Origin: Paramoeba atlantica
Taxonomy: Eukaryota > Discosea
NCBI GenBank assembly: GCA_977017575.1
Contig: CDRNVI010000179.1
Span: 17,396-81,395, forward strand
Direction: 5' to 3'
DNA length: 64,000 bases
A program made the position numbers and the translations under genes. Positions within the stretch are counted from its first letter, which is position 1; each line of letters begins with the position of its first letter. Below are positions 21,555-32,590 of this stretch, one piece after another. The notes below the pieces were generated by a model. The model had not been told where the DNA came from, did not search any database, and was given only the letters and a program-made list of their open reading frames with translations.

Positions 21555-24500
21555 ATGGCAGATGATTTGGATTCTGCTCCTCTAAAACATTATGAGTAAG
21601 AATATTTTTTTGTTTTATTTTTGGGAGAAGACAAAAAGAAAAGAGATTTTTGGGAAAAAGAGAAAAAAGAAAATTAATTCACCTTCTCTTTTCTCTCTCT
21701 CTCTCTTCTCTCTCTCTTTTCTCTCTCTCTCTTCTCTCTCTTCTTCCAAACAAAAAAACAAAAAAACAGTTACATGCCTTCAATAAGAGAAGATGCATCT
21801 TTTGATGACAAATCAAGAATGGAGAGGATCTTGGCTCTTGCTTCCAGAGCTCATCTTTTACCTCGTTATACTTATGCAGCTTGTTTGTGTATGTTTTTCT
21901 TTTCTTTTATATTTAAAAGAGAGAGAAGAGAGAGAAGAGAGAGAGAGAGAGAGAGAAGAGAAGAAAAAGAGAGAAGAAAGAAGAGAGAGGGGAAAAGGCG
22001 CATTTTGGGTTTTGAGTCGAGAGCTCATCTTTTACCTCGTTATACTTATGCAGCTTGTTTATGTATCTTTTTCTTTTCTTTTATATTTAAAAGAGAGAGA
22101 AGAGAGAGAGAGAGAGAGAAAGAGAAGAGGAAAGGAGAGAGAGAGAAGTGAGAAAAGAAAAAAAGAGAAGAAAGAAGAGAGAGGGGAAAAGGCGTATTTT
22201 GGATTTTGAGTCGAGAGCTCGTCTTTTACCTTGTTATTCTTCTCCTTGCTTCGTGAAAGGAAGAGAGAGAAGAAAGAGAAAGAAAAGAGAGAAGAAAGAG
22301 AGAAGAAAGAGAAAGAAAAATGAAAGAGATAGGGAAAAAACGACAAGACAAAGGAAAGAAAGAGAGAGAGAGATAAAGTCTCGATGGATTTATCAACAAA
22401 ACGTAATGATCAAAAGAAAGAGCGAAAATATTGCAAAGAAAAGAAAAGAGAAAGAAAAGAGAAAAGAAAAAGAAAGAAAAGTTAAATTAAACTTGATATT
22501 ATTTTGGAAAAGTTTTTTTTTAATTTATTTTTTTTTATTTTTTTTGAATAATTCGCTATTTTCCTTGTTTTTATTTCTCTAGTAAAATCGTTTGCTGATT
22601 GTTTATTTTTTTAATTTATTTTTTGGTTTATTTTATTTTTTAATTTTAATTTTAATTTTAATTTTAATTTTGTAGTGATGTTACTTGCTGGTTTTGCTAT
22701 TTTAATTGGTTCTATTGTTGGGCAATCTTCTTTGAATCCTATTCCTTCTCAGGTTTTATTTTATTTTTTTTATTTATTTGTTTTTTGTTTTTTGCTTTTG
22801 TTTTCGTTTTTGTTTTTGTTTTATTTATTCTTTCTTTTATTTGTTTGTTTTTGTAATTTATATTCTAGAAATTATTGTTTGTCTCTCGATCTTTAAAATG
22901 AGAACAAATAATAGCCTACCAAATAAATCTCTCTTTCTTGTTTCTTTTTCTCAAATGAATGATAAAAAATAATAACTATTTTTGATATATTTTCTTTTTT
23001 TTGTAGGCTCTTGTTGATACAGTCCCTTACCCTGAAGTTCTTGATGTTATTGGAGGATGTCTTATTGGTTTCTCTTCTCTTCTCTTTTCTTTCTTTCCTT
23101 CCCTTTCCTTTCCTTTCCTTTCTTTTCTTTTCTGTTCTTTTTTCCCTTTCTACCCAACCCATTTTTTTGTTTTTTATTCTTTCATTCTTTTTCAATCAAT
23201 TTTTTTCCAATTCTTTTTTTGTTTGTTTGTTTTCTAATCTTTTTTTTTATTACTTTTTACAGTAATGTCACTTGCTGGAGTAGTTGTGGGATGGGTGAAC
23301 AAACTAATTGTCCTGAAAGTCTATTTTGGGGTCTTTTTAATTTTCTTTCTAATACAAGGTTTTTTTCTTCTTTTGATCATATTTTTTCTTTCTTTCTTTC
23401 TTTCTTTTTTGGGTTTGTTGAGAAAAAAATGGCAGGGATATGTATGGTCGGTCTTCAATTTTGGGATGATTTGGCAATGGAATCTTCTGAGGTTTTTCCT
23501 TTTTTTTCCTTGGATAAAAAAATTCATCAGAAAAAGAAGAAGCTAAATTTGATCAAAATAGGGTTTCTTTGACACAGCAGTTGGCGAATTTGAGATCATG
23601 GTATTATATCTTCTTTTCTTCTATTTTCAAAAATCAACAGTTCCTTTTTTGAATTAAAAAAAAATGACATGATTTCTCATTCTCAGGAAGCAATGTGTTG
23701 TTGTGGTTGGGAGATAGGGTCTGAGCTTGACAATTGCACACAAATTACTCCCTCTCCCTCTCCCTCTCCAACACCACCTCCAACTCCAACACCAACACCA
23801 ACACCATCTCCAACTCCAACACCGTCTCCATCTCCAACACCATCTCCATCTCCAATACCATCTCCAACACCATCACCATCTCCAATTCCATCACCATCTC
23901 CAATTCCATCACCGTCCCCAACTCCATCACCGTCCCCAACTCCATCACCGTCCCCAACTCCATCACCATCTCCAACTCCATCACCATCTCCAACTCCAAC
24001 TCCAACACCAACTCCAATACCAACTCCATCACCAACACCAACTCCATCACCAACACCAACTCCATCACCAACACCAACTCCATCACCAACACCAACACCA
24101 ACTCCAACTCCAACACCAACACCGACTCCAACACCGACTCCATCACCAACTCCAACACCAACACCAACTCCAACGGAGGACACTGATGATTTTGATGATT
24201 CTGATTCAATTGGTGTTGATTCTTTGCGGTTTGTAGTTTTTTTTTGATGAATGGAGTTTGAGTGACCCAAATTATAAATTATAAATTTTTAATTACAAAT
24301 TTATTTTTTATTGAAAAATTAAAATAACCCAAAATATTCTTTTTTTCCACATTTTAGATCTTTTCAAATTTTTAATGGATGTTAAAAAATAAATAGGAAT
24401 GCAGAAATTCTTGATTGTAATTTTGATCAACCCTTGCCAGGATGTTACGATCTCATTTACAGTTTGTTTTTCATCTTTTCTTTGTTTTGGTTGTTTTGTG

Positions 24501-24895
24501 ATTTCAATTGTTTCTTTGTCAGTAATCATTCTCACGATTTGAATTTTTAAAGGTAAAGTTGAAGATGCTCAAGATTCAATGAGTTTAGGAATGGAGATTG
24601 GACTCATCCTCGAGGTTCAAAAAAAATGAAAAATCAGAAAATAGAAAAAAGGAAAAAAGGATTAAGAAAAAGAAAAGAAAGATGAGAAGAAAATTCTTGT
24701 TAGAAAATGTTGTTCAAAATATTGATTTCTGAATAGATACTCGCCCTCCTCGGATTACTATTGGCATTATTTTTAACAAGACACAGAGAAAGCATCAGTT
24801 TTTATGACGATTTTGAGTTAACAGCCTCTTTTCTTGATGATGATGATGATGATGTCAGCCTTGATGATTATAGTCCTGATGAATTTGATTATTAA
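21555..24895 (+). CDS. Tetraspanin-like four-pass membrane protein with Pro/Thr/Ser repeat in the large loop
   Basis: Ten exons join in phase from ATG 21555 to TAA 24895. After a ~60-residue cytosolic N-terminus there are four hydrophobic segments: TM1 [18 protein letters not shown]2 in [21 protein letters not shown]3 in [19 protein letters not shown], and TM4 [15 protein letters not shown]. The long loop between TM3 and TM4 carries the tetraspanin signature CCG ([12 protein letters not shown], near 23693-23728) and a further Cys. The loop is extended by ~140 residues of (S/T)P repeats from a minisatellite, which would form a stiff, probably O-glycosylated stalk. The tail is acidic (six Asp). 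Tetraspanins organise membrane microdomains. The call rests on topology plus CCG. Confidence 0.8.
21838..22255 (+). repeat. Three copies of the tetraspanin exon 2 end
   Basis: The coding end of exon 2 ([13 protein letters not shown], 21844-21885) with its GTTTGT donor and start of intron recurs at about 22014-22090 and 22208-22250. The second copy is nearly identical at the nucleotide level, including the intron start TTTTTCTTTTCTTTTATATT. The third is degraded. Purine repeats (GAGAGAAGA) separate them. The copies lack good upstream acceptors and appear to be non-coding. Confidence 0.8.
23746..24176 (+). repeat. Coding minisatellite (Pro-Thr / Pro-Ser)
   Basis: About 430 bp of 6-bp units CC(A/T)(A/T)C(A/T) arranged in higher-order 12-18-bp units within a single exon. 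All frames on both strands are open here because the repeat lacks stops; only the PT/PS frame continues into the flanking tetraspanin exon. Confidence 0.9.
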
Positions 24896-25260
24896 TCTTT
24901 TCTTTTTTTTTTTCAATTTGTGAATTTGTGATGTTTCGTTTGTTTTTTTTTTGGTTTATGGTGTTGTGGGGCGGTGGTGTGTGTTTTTTGAATTGGATTC
25001 ATTTTTTGGGTGGAGTTTTGTTGTTTTTTTGTTTGGGGGTGGGTGGAGGGGAGAGAAAGAGAGAAAGAGGGAGGGGGGGTGAGGTTCAAGAAAGATATTC
25101 ATTTTCGTACTCTTTCAAAAATTAATAAAAACAATAAAAATCAACTTTTATTGTTGTGGTCAGTCTGGTCTTTTTTTTACAAGACAGAGAAGTCTCTCTT
25201 TAGAAAGATTGAGAGCAGTTTTTCCTTTTTGTTTTCAGGGGTGTTGTTGGAACCAACGTT
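24896..25260. other. Convergent 3' intergenic region
   Basis: Between the 3' ends of the tetraspanin and GAA1 genes. T-rich then G/A-rich (GAGAGAAAGAGGGAGG near 25050-25080). Nothing else is recognised. Confidence 0.6.
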
Positions 25261-26124
25261 TTACACTTTCTTTTGGGAAGTCGCAAAGAACTCAAAGAAG
25301 GCAAGACAATGAGAAACGTGGAGGGGAAAATAGAGGAGGATCGCCGAAGGGATGAGGATTGTCGAATGAACAAGAAAGTCAGAAAACCAAGAGAGAAGAA
25401 GTTCTTCTATTGTTCTCTCAAAGAGGAAGCTAATTCCCCAGAGGAGAGAAAGAGGATTTAACAATCCGAGAAACAATCCTGTCACAACCACCTATTCCTT
25501 ATGTTTAGAAAAAATTATTTTCCTCATTTTTTTTTGAGAAGAGAGAAACAAACATGAAGAGGAGATGAAAGAGAAAGAGGGAGGAGAGCATGAAAAGAAA
25601 TTAATGAAGCCCAGACGACTGCTTGGCTAAAATTTACAATGGCGACACAACTGCAAAACACAGCAAAGTAAGTAAAAAAAAATGTTTTAAAATGCAATCG
25701 AGAAAAGATAAAAGAAAAAAAACCTCAAAAACAATGAGGCAGTAACAATAGCCGTCCATCTCTTTGCAAAATAAACAGCGTCTCTCCCTGAAAAAAAACA
25801 CACCAACATCATGAGAAAAAATCCAAAAACCAAGAACCACATCAAAAAGAAAATTAAAAGAAAATTAAAAATAAAAACCATCATCATTTGGGAGAAAGAT
25901 TGTAAAACTACCAAATATCAAAAAGGGGATAAAAGGAATGAAATTCAATTCCTCAGAATTCTATGAAAAGAATTAATTAAAATAAAAGATATTGAATGAG
26001 AGAAGAAATCCAGAAAAAAAAACCCCTAAATAAGATAAAAGGACCAAAGAGCCAAAGGAACAAAGAAAGAGAATCAAAGTCGAGACCATACTCCCTTTTA
26101 AAGCTACAAACAAAAGTAAATGAA

Positions 26125-26155
<31 letters not shown>

Positions 26156-28473
26156 AAAGGAAAAGTAAAATAACATTTCCATTTGAGGAGGGGACCATAT
26201 CCTCCTTCAACCACAAAAACAATCACTGGCGCGCCAATCAAACCTGCCATCATCTCATTCATTAGAAATAGAAAGAGGGTGAGATTGAAGAGAGGAAAGA
26301 GAAAGAGAAAGAAAGAGAAAAAGAAAGAAAGAGAAAGAGAAAGAGAAAGAAAACCAAGAGAGATCATATACTGCCCAATCGAAACATAAATCTGTGCGTG
26401 TGGTAAAATATAATGATAAAATGATTGATGAAATGTTTCAATCAAATTATTACAACTTCGAATTAATCCTAATTTTGGAATAAAATAATTAAAAAAAAGA
26501 GTGAATCTTCTAAATTTTCTCTTCTGTTCAGATATTTTTTTCTCTTTCTTGAATTATTCTCTTTCTTAATTTACTTTTAATACTTACTTTCTTCAAAACT
26601 CAAAAAAAAAAAACACAAACCAACAACCACACGCCCAATCTTACTTCTCTCTTGATAAAGTAAAGAAAAAGGATAAGAGAAAGTTAAAGCATCCATACGA
26701 TATTGTAACAGATGAGAGTGAAGACCCGATGGATGGCCAACAGCTTGTTGGACCATTCCCCAAATAAAAGTTTCCACTGGTCCTGGTGTCAATCGAACTC
26801 CAAAATCTGAGATTGATTTGGAAAAAAAGAAGAATTAATTTATTAAAAGAAAAAAAAAACACAAGAGAGAGAGAGAGAAAAAAATCTCATGAAAAAAAAA
26901 ATCTCAAAAAAAAATCCAAAAAAAAAAAGAAAGAAAGAAAAAGGTACTTGATGAAACGAAATGAATAGCAGAACGAATATAAGAAACAAAGGGAGAAAAT
27001 GGAGAGGGGAGTCCCTTGTATTGAGGGTCTTGTCGTGTGATGTCGGGTACTCCCGCCCGGATTCTCTCTTTCCCCGCGATTCGAAAAGCACTAAAAAGAA
27101 AAGAAGAAAGAAGAAAGAAGAAAGAAGAAAGAAGAAAGAAGAAAGAAAAATTAAATTGAAAGAATAAAGGAAATGAAGACAAAGAGAGGAAATGAGGGGG
27201 AAAAAAAAGAAACAAACAAATAGAAAACAAAAAAAAAGAGAAAAAAAAAGAGAAAAAAAAAGAGAAAAAACCTATTCAACAAATCTAAATTGGGCAAAAG
27301 ACCATCAACCCCTTGATGCAACATCATCAACTGAACAAAAGAAGGAGAAGAAGAAGAAGAAGAACTTTTCCTTTGAAAAGAAGGAGAAAAATCAAAACAA
27401 ATTCCAACTCGAGGTCTTCCAAGAGGTGGCAATTCATATAAATTCCAATTTGTTGTGTTTTTTTTTGGTTCTGTTTTGTTTGTTGTTCTTGGTAATCCAA
27501 ATTGGTGTGGTTTTGTTGTTTCTTTTAAAAATCTTGATACTAAAAAGTCTTTGTGTTCAATTTCTGGGACTAACAAAATGATATCTATTTTTTAAATTTT
27601 GGTTTAGTAAAAAAAAAGAAAGAAATAATAACAAGAATAATAAGAATAATAAGAATAAATAAATAAATTAAACTGAATTAAACTAAACTAAACCTTTGTT
27701 CAACCAATTGGCAGCCTTCAAAGAACTCAAAATCGAAACAGCAAAAGGAAAAGCAATTTGATCACCATTTCTCTGCTTATTTGAAGAAGAAGAAGAAGAA
27801 GAAGAAGAAGAAGATCCCCCTTCTTTATAAGAATGAGGAGCAACCAATACCATACTCTCTGTACCATACCCTTTCTTTGCTTGAAGAACTCCGATTACCA
27901 TCTGTGCTGTTTCGGAAGAAGAAGAAGAAGAAGAGAAGAGAGGAGAAGAGGAAACGAGAGATGAGGCATTCCAGTGAAAGTGAAGGAGAGAGAGAGAAGA
28001 AAGAGATTTCATGAGGAAGGAGACTTGTGAGGAAATGTTGTTTGGGGGAAGAGTTTTTTGTTCAGATTCCAAAAGATTCATTAAGTTTTGATGAGATGTT
28101 ACATACTTTGCATTTCCTTTTTGTTGGGGAGAGACAGAGAGAGGTTTTGAGAAATTGAAAAGAGAGAAAAACATGAACCAAAATAACAAAGAAAGGAAAC
28201 AAAGAGAATAAACAAAGAAACAAAAGGAAAAGAAAAAAGAAAAAGAAAAAGAAAAAGAAAAAGAAAGAACAGAAATAAAAAAAAAAGAAAAAAAAGAAAA
28301 AAAAGAAACGAAAAAGAAAAAGAAAAAGAAAAACCAGCTGCAGGAATGAGAGCATTTTCAGACAAGTAAGTGTGGTTGGCAACATGATCGGCATAGAAGA
28401 GGAAAGAGACAATCCCCCCAAATAATAATATTATTTTGATTCTGTGTAATACTACCAATAATCGTTCTATCAT
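25261..28473 (-). CDS. GAA1: GPI transamidase subunit GAA1 (GPAA1-like)
   Basis: GAA1 is the ER-membrane subunit of the GPI transamidase that positions the GPI lipid for attachment to proteins. Twelve exons join in phase from ATG 28473 (exon 1 28335-28473) to TAA 25261. Diagnostic features: a first TM segment followed by HTYLSENALIPAAG (family (T)Y(I/M)SENAL.P), the lumenal peptidase-like domain with GYGTESMVLVAP and DIILLVPE, the GVDGLLPNLDLLNR motif, QYRMDALTF, the LNNLxExxHQSF-like block NNLIETFHQSFYHYILP, and multiple C-terminal TM segments. Two polyserine tracts from (TCT)n lie in the lumenal domain. Donors include GTTTTT and GTTTGT. GAA1 implies a GPI-anchoring pathway in this organism. 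Confidence 0.92.
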
Positions 28474-28805
28474 TTTCTTCTTCTCTTTCTTCTCTTTCTT
28501 CTCCTCTTCTCTTTTTTTTTTCTTGTTTTTTTGTGTTTTGTGTTTTGTGTTTTGTGTTTTTTTCTTTTTCTTTTCTTTTTCTTTTTCTCTTTGTTCTGAA
28601 CGTCTAGGTTAAGAACTTTCTCTGAGACTAATCTCTGTGAAGAAAAACAAAAACAAAACCAACACCCCAACCAAAAAAGAAAAAGAAAAAAAGGAAAAAA
28701 AAAATCGAAAAAAAAAGTTTTTAGACCCCTAAAAAAGATTGCGGAGATTCTGATTTCTTTTTTTTTCATTTTTTGTTGCACACAAAACCAGAAAAAGAAA
28801 GAAAA
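28474..28805. promoter_or_regulatory. Divergent promoter region, GAA1 and zinc-ribbon gene
   Basis: 332 bp between opposite start codons. It contains a GTGTTTT direct repeat (about 28530-28560) and A/T runs. No core promoter box is recognised. Confidence 0.45.
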
Positions 28806-29635
28806 ATGTCCTCCCAAGAAATAAAGTGTTGCGCCTGTGCTGCCGCCATTGGCGAATCAGAGAGATTTTGTCCTGGATGTGGCATGCCTCAAAACCCCAA
28901 AAAGAAAGAAGGAACCAAATTAGATGCTACCAAGTTTCGAGATCAAGGCTCAGCAGCTGCTCCATGTTCTTCTTCTCTTTCTCTATTTTTGTGGAGCTCC
29001 CGAAAGGAACTCCTCCTTTCTTTTTTTTTTTTGATTATTTTTTTTGATTAATTTTTTTGATTATTTTTTTTGATTTTTTTTTTCTCAGCTTCTTCCCCAG
29101 CTTCTTCTAGTGATCTGTCTGCTGTTGTTGGAAAGTATGAATACGTGAAACCTGGTTCTGGTGGAGATAAATCGACTCGTTTTTTGACACTCCAGAAAGA
29201 TGGAACAGCCATTTTTTTCGAAAAAGGTTTTGTTGTTGTTGTTGTTTGGAAGTTATTTTTTTTTTTGATTTGGTCCAAAATTGAAAAACCACCACCCTTT
29301 TTGTAGGAGAAAATTCAATGGAGACTTTTGAGATTAATGGAAAAGGGACCTTCTTTGTTGCGAATGGGATGGTTCAGATCTCATTTCCTGAAATTCGAAA
29401 AGAAAATAAGTTGAAAAGGTTTGATTTATTCATTTTTGTTTTGAGTGAAAAGAATTGATTTTGTTTCCATTTCTCCTCATTTCTTTTTCTTTTTTTTTTT
29501 GAAATGCGAAATAGACGAGTTTTGGTTCCTGGAATGGGGGACCCTCATGTCACTGTTGATGATGGAATGGACATTTCAGTCGAAACACTGGTTAATGCCC
29601 CGGCTCATGGAGTTCATAAGTGGAGGAGAGCTTAA
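28806..29635 (+). CDS. Small zinc-ribbon protein with beta-rich C-terminus, function unknown
   Basis: Four exons join in phase to about 170 residues, TAA at 29635. The N-terminus is a double-CxxC zinc ribbon (KCCACAAAIGESERFCPGCG), a class common in proteins that regulate or bind others. The remainder has a lipocalin/calycin-like beta pattern (VVGKYEYVKPG, LTLQKDGTAIF, FEINGKGTFF, VQISFPEI), suggesting a small barrel, but no family is recognised. Introns start GTTCTT, GTTTTG and GTTTGA. Confidence 0.75.
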
Positions 29636-30031
29636 GATCGAAGATAAAAAAGAAAGAGAGAAAAAAAAATGAGATGAAACAAGAAAAAACACAAGGAACA
29701 ACAAACAAACAAACAAACAATCTTTTTTTCTTTATTTTTTTTTTCAAATGGAGAAAGACTCCAAATCGTAAAAAACTTGACCAAAAAGGGGGATCATTTT
29801 TAAGGTTCCCTTTTTTTGGACAGAAATAAAAGGGAGCGGACTTTTTGTGATTGAAAAGGAGCGAAAAATAATGACAAAAAGGGAAAAGTTACTTTGAAGT
29901 ATTAAAAAAGAGACAACTGCACGCTGATTTGGCGGTTTTTGGCAGTTTGGCGGTTTTTTTTTCTTTTTTGTGTTTGTTTTTTTTTTCTTTTTGACGCACA
30001 TCGTCAAAACTCATTCTTCATCAACAGCAGC
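29636..30031. other. Intergenic
   Basis: 3' flank of the zinc-ribbon gene and promoter of the BTB gene. (AACA)n at about 29698-29720 and a GGCGGTTTTTGGCAGTTTGG direct repeat near 29930-29955. No gene is seen. Confidence 0.55.
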
Positions 30032-31899
30032 ATGGGTACGAAAGATAAGGGAAAGAAAGAGAAGAAGGAGGATAAGAAGAAGAAGGACAAGAAGGGGCAC
30101 AAGGAACCTCCTCCAGTTTCTCCTCGAGTGACCCGGGATCCGGGTTGGTAGTTTTTTTTTTTTTTTTCCAAATGAACCTTTTTTTTTTCCTTTCTTTTTG
30201 GGGGAAAACAAAAAACGAGTTTTCCCCCAAAAAAGCAATCTTGTGTGCTGTTTTTGGTTGGGTTCTTTTTATTATTATTATTTTATTATTACTCTCCACC
30301 AACTCGATTTTTCCAGGTCCTTCATTTGATTCTGGAAGTGCAGCGTCATCTAGTTCTGTGGTTGCGCCCGCTTCTGGTGCTTCTGGTGAAACACAACCTC
30401 TCTCTTCCATTTCTATGATGGACGAAAAAGTAAACTCTGACGTGATTTTTACTTTGAGTGATGGGAAAACGATTAATACTCACTCTTTTGTTTTGTCTTT
30501 CCGTTGCCCAAAATTGTATGAGTCTTACGCCAAGAAGAAACCAAAGGGTAAATCAAGAAAACCTGTTACTGTTGATATGAAGGAAAATATGAATCCTGAG
30601 AGCTTCCGAATTGTTATTCAGTTCCTTTACGCAGACAACATTGACTTTCCTTCTTTCACTCCTCTCTCTGTGTTGAATATTGTTTTTGCTTCTCACCAGC
30701 TTGAATTGGAGCGTCTTGCTCGTCTTGGTGAAGAACATCTCCGTTCCAACTTAAATCTTGATATGGTGTTCAGTTTGTTGAAAGGTAATCAAAAATTCCT
30801 TCCTCTTTTTCACAAACAAACAATTGATTTTTTTTTGGAGAAGAGAGAGAGAAGAGATTGTCGGTTCAATTATTTTTGTTGAGTCACAAAAAATACTTTG
30901 ATTCTTTTTTCTAACTCATTTTTCATCTCTTTCTATTCTCTCTTTACTTCTCTCTCTGTTTTTGTGTTCTCCTTCTCCTTCTCCTTCTCTCTCTCCTTTC
31001 TGTTTTTTTTTTGTTTTTTTTCTATTAGGGGCTCATGAGCTTGGTGAAATCAGAATCAAAGATTTCTGTATGGATTACGCTCACAAAAACATGAAAGAGT
31101 TTATCAAACGAAAGGAAGATGCGAGAAACCTTGGTGTAGAATTGTTTCAAGAAGTCGTCTCTCTCTCTTTGGAAGAATACAAACCACCTCCTCCTGACAC
31201 AACCCCTATTCCTCCCAATACACTTCATGAAGACTTTGCCAAAATCTATGCGACTACCAAGTCTGGTGAAACCTGTGATGCGTATGTTAACATTGCTGGA
31301 GACAAGATTTTCTTTCACAGGGCTGTTGTTTGCGCACACACCAAACCTTTTGCAAATGCGCTTTCTTCTACCAAGGATGACGATATGACCGATGTTCTTG
31401 GAGTCACAGGAATGGAACCAGATGCGTTCCGATCAGTCTTGAAATTCATCTATTATGGTGATCAAGACATTACCCCTCTTCTTGCTTGTGATTGCGCTCC
31501 TTTTGCCAAACGTTTTGAAGCTTTCGATCTCCAACGAATTACTGAGTCTGTGATCGCACATAATATCTCTGCCAACAATGTTCTCCCCATCCTCAAAGTT
31601 GCCTATCTTCCTGAAAATATGGATCGTGCTGAAATGGCTTCTCTTCGTGCTCATTGCCTCATGTTCTTAACCCAGAATGTTGCTGGTTTTTATTTTCCTT
31701 TTTCTCTTTTTTTGTTATTTTACATATTTTGATTTATTTCCAGTTTTTATTTATTTCTTTCTTTCTCAATCCAAACTGTTTTTTCTTTTAAAATTGAACT
31801 CTTTTTTTTTTTTTAGCGGTCAATTTGGATCCTTTGATGGAGCTTGACATTCGCATTTCTGTGGATATTCTCCGGGCTTGGCAAAAAACTGTCATGTAA
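30032..31899 (+). CDS. Protein with two BTB/POZ domains and Lys-rich N-terminus
   Basis: Four exons from ATG 30032 join in phase to TAA 31899, about 470 residues. The start MGTKDKGKKEKKEDKK is very basic. The first BTB domain (MDEKVNSDVIFTL, INTHSFVLSFRCPKLYE, VIQFLYADNIDFP) is followed by a BACK-like helical stretch. The second (CDAYVNIAGDKIFFHRAVV, FRSVLKFIYYGDQDI) has its own helical tail. BTB domains dimerise and often recruit cullin-3; tandem-BTB proteins such as LZTR1 are substrate adaptors. An adaptor role is inferred. No Kelch, RCC1 or ankyrin repeats are seen in this gene. Confidence 0.88.
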
Positions 31900-32590
31900 A
31901 ATGGAATATACGAAAACTCGAAACTTTTTGAAACTCGAAAAATCGAATCAAAATTCCTTCTTCTCGTTTCTCTATCTCTCTCTCTCTCTCTCTTTCCAAA
32001 AACGCAAGTAACTCTTCTTTCTTTCTCCCCTTCTCTGTCTTACCCCTTCTCTTTAAATTTCTCGAGGAATGAAACTTTGATGGAATCGAAGTTCCATTCG
32101 TGAGAGTATACGGTGCAAGTTTGTGTGTGTGTCTTGACAAACAAAATAAATCTGTAACAAAAAAAAAAGACAAGAAGAGAAAAAGAAAAACAAGAAGGAA
32201 GAAGAATAGATTTTGTGTTTCAATCGCTGATTTTGTTTTTTGTCAAAAACGACCGAGGAGATTTTTCAAGTGCCCGAAAAGAACGATTTCGGTGAAAAAA
32301 GCTCTTTCTTCTTTCTCTTTTTTTCGTTGTTGTCACCTTTTTCCAAAAAAGGGAGTGGCAAAACACCGTTCTTTGTTCGCTTTCAGGACCTGGAAAGCGG
32401 TGGCACCTTTGCAAAAGGAGGTTTAAGGTGAGTCTCTTTCACCATTCTTTTTTGGTTCTGGTTCATATTTATTGCCATTGAGAGATCTATTTATTCCTTT
32501 TTTTGTTTTTGTTTTTTTGGGGGGTTGAAAAAATTCTTTCAACGGAAGGAAAAAGAAAATCTTAAAAAATTGTAAAAAGTTGGGAGAGAA
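31900..32590. other. Intergenic
   Basis: 691 bp between the BTB and homeodomain genes. It contains (TC)n at about 31976-31995, a Lys/Arg-rich open frame that looks like low-complexity A/G sequence, and TTTTTTTG runs. No conserved coding or RNA gene is recognised. Confidence 0.55.

Noticed and set aside
23683..24270. Overlapping long ORFs on both strands (Gly/Val/Asp, His/Leu and Leu/Val-rich)
   Set aside because: All arise from the stop-free minisatellite; only the Pro/Thr/Ser frame connects to flanking exons.
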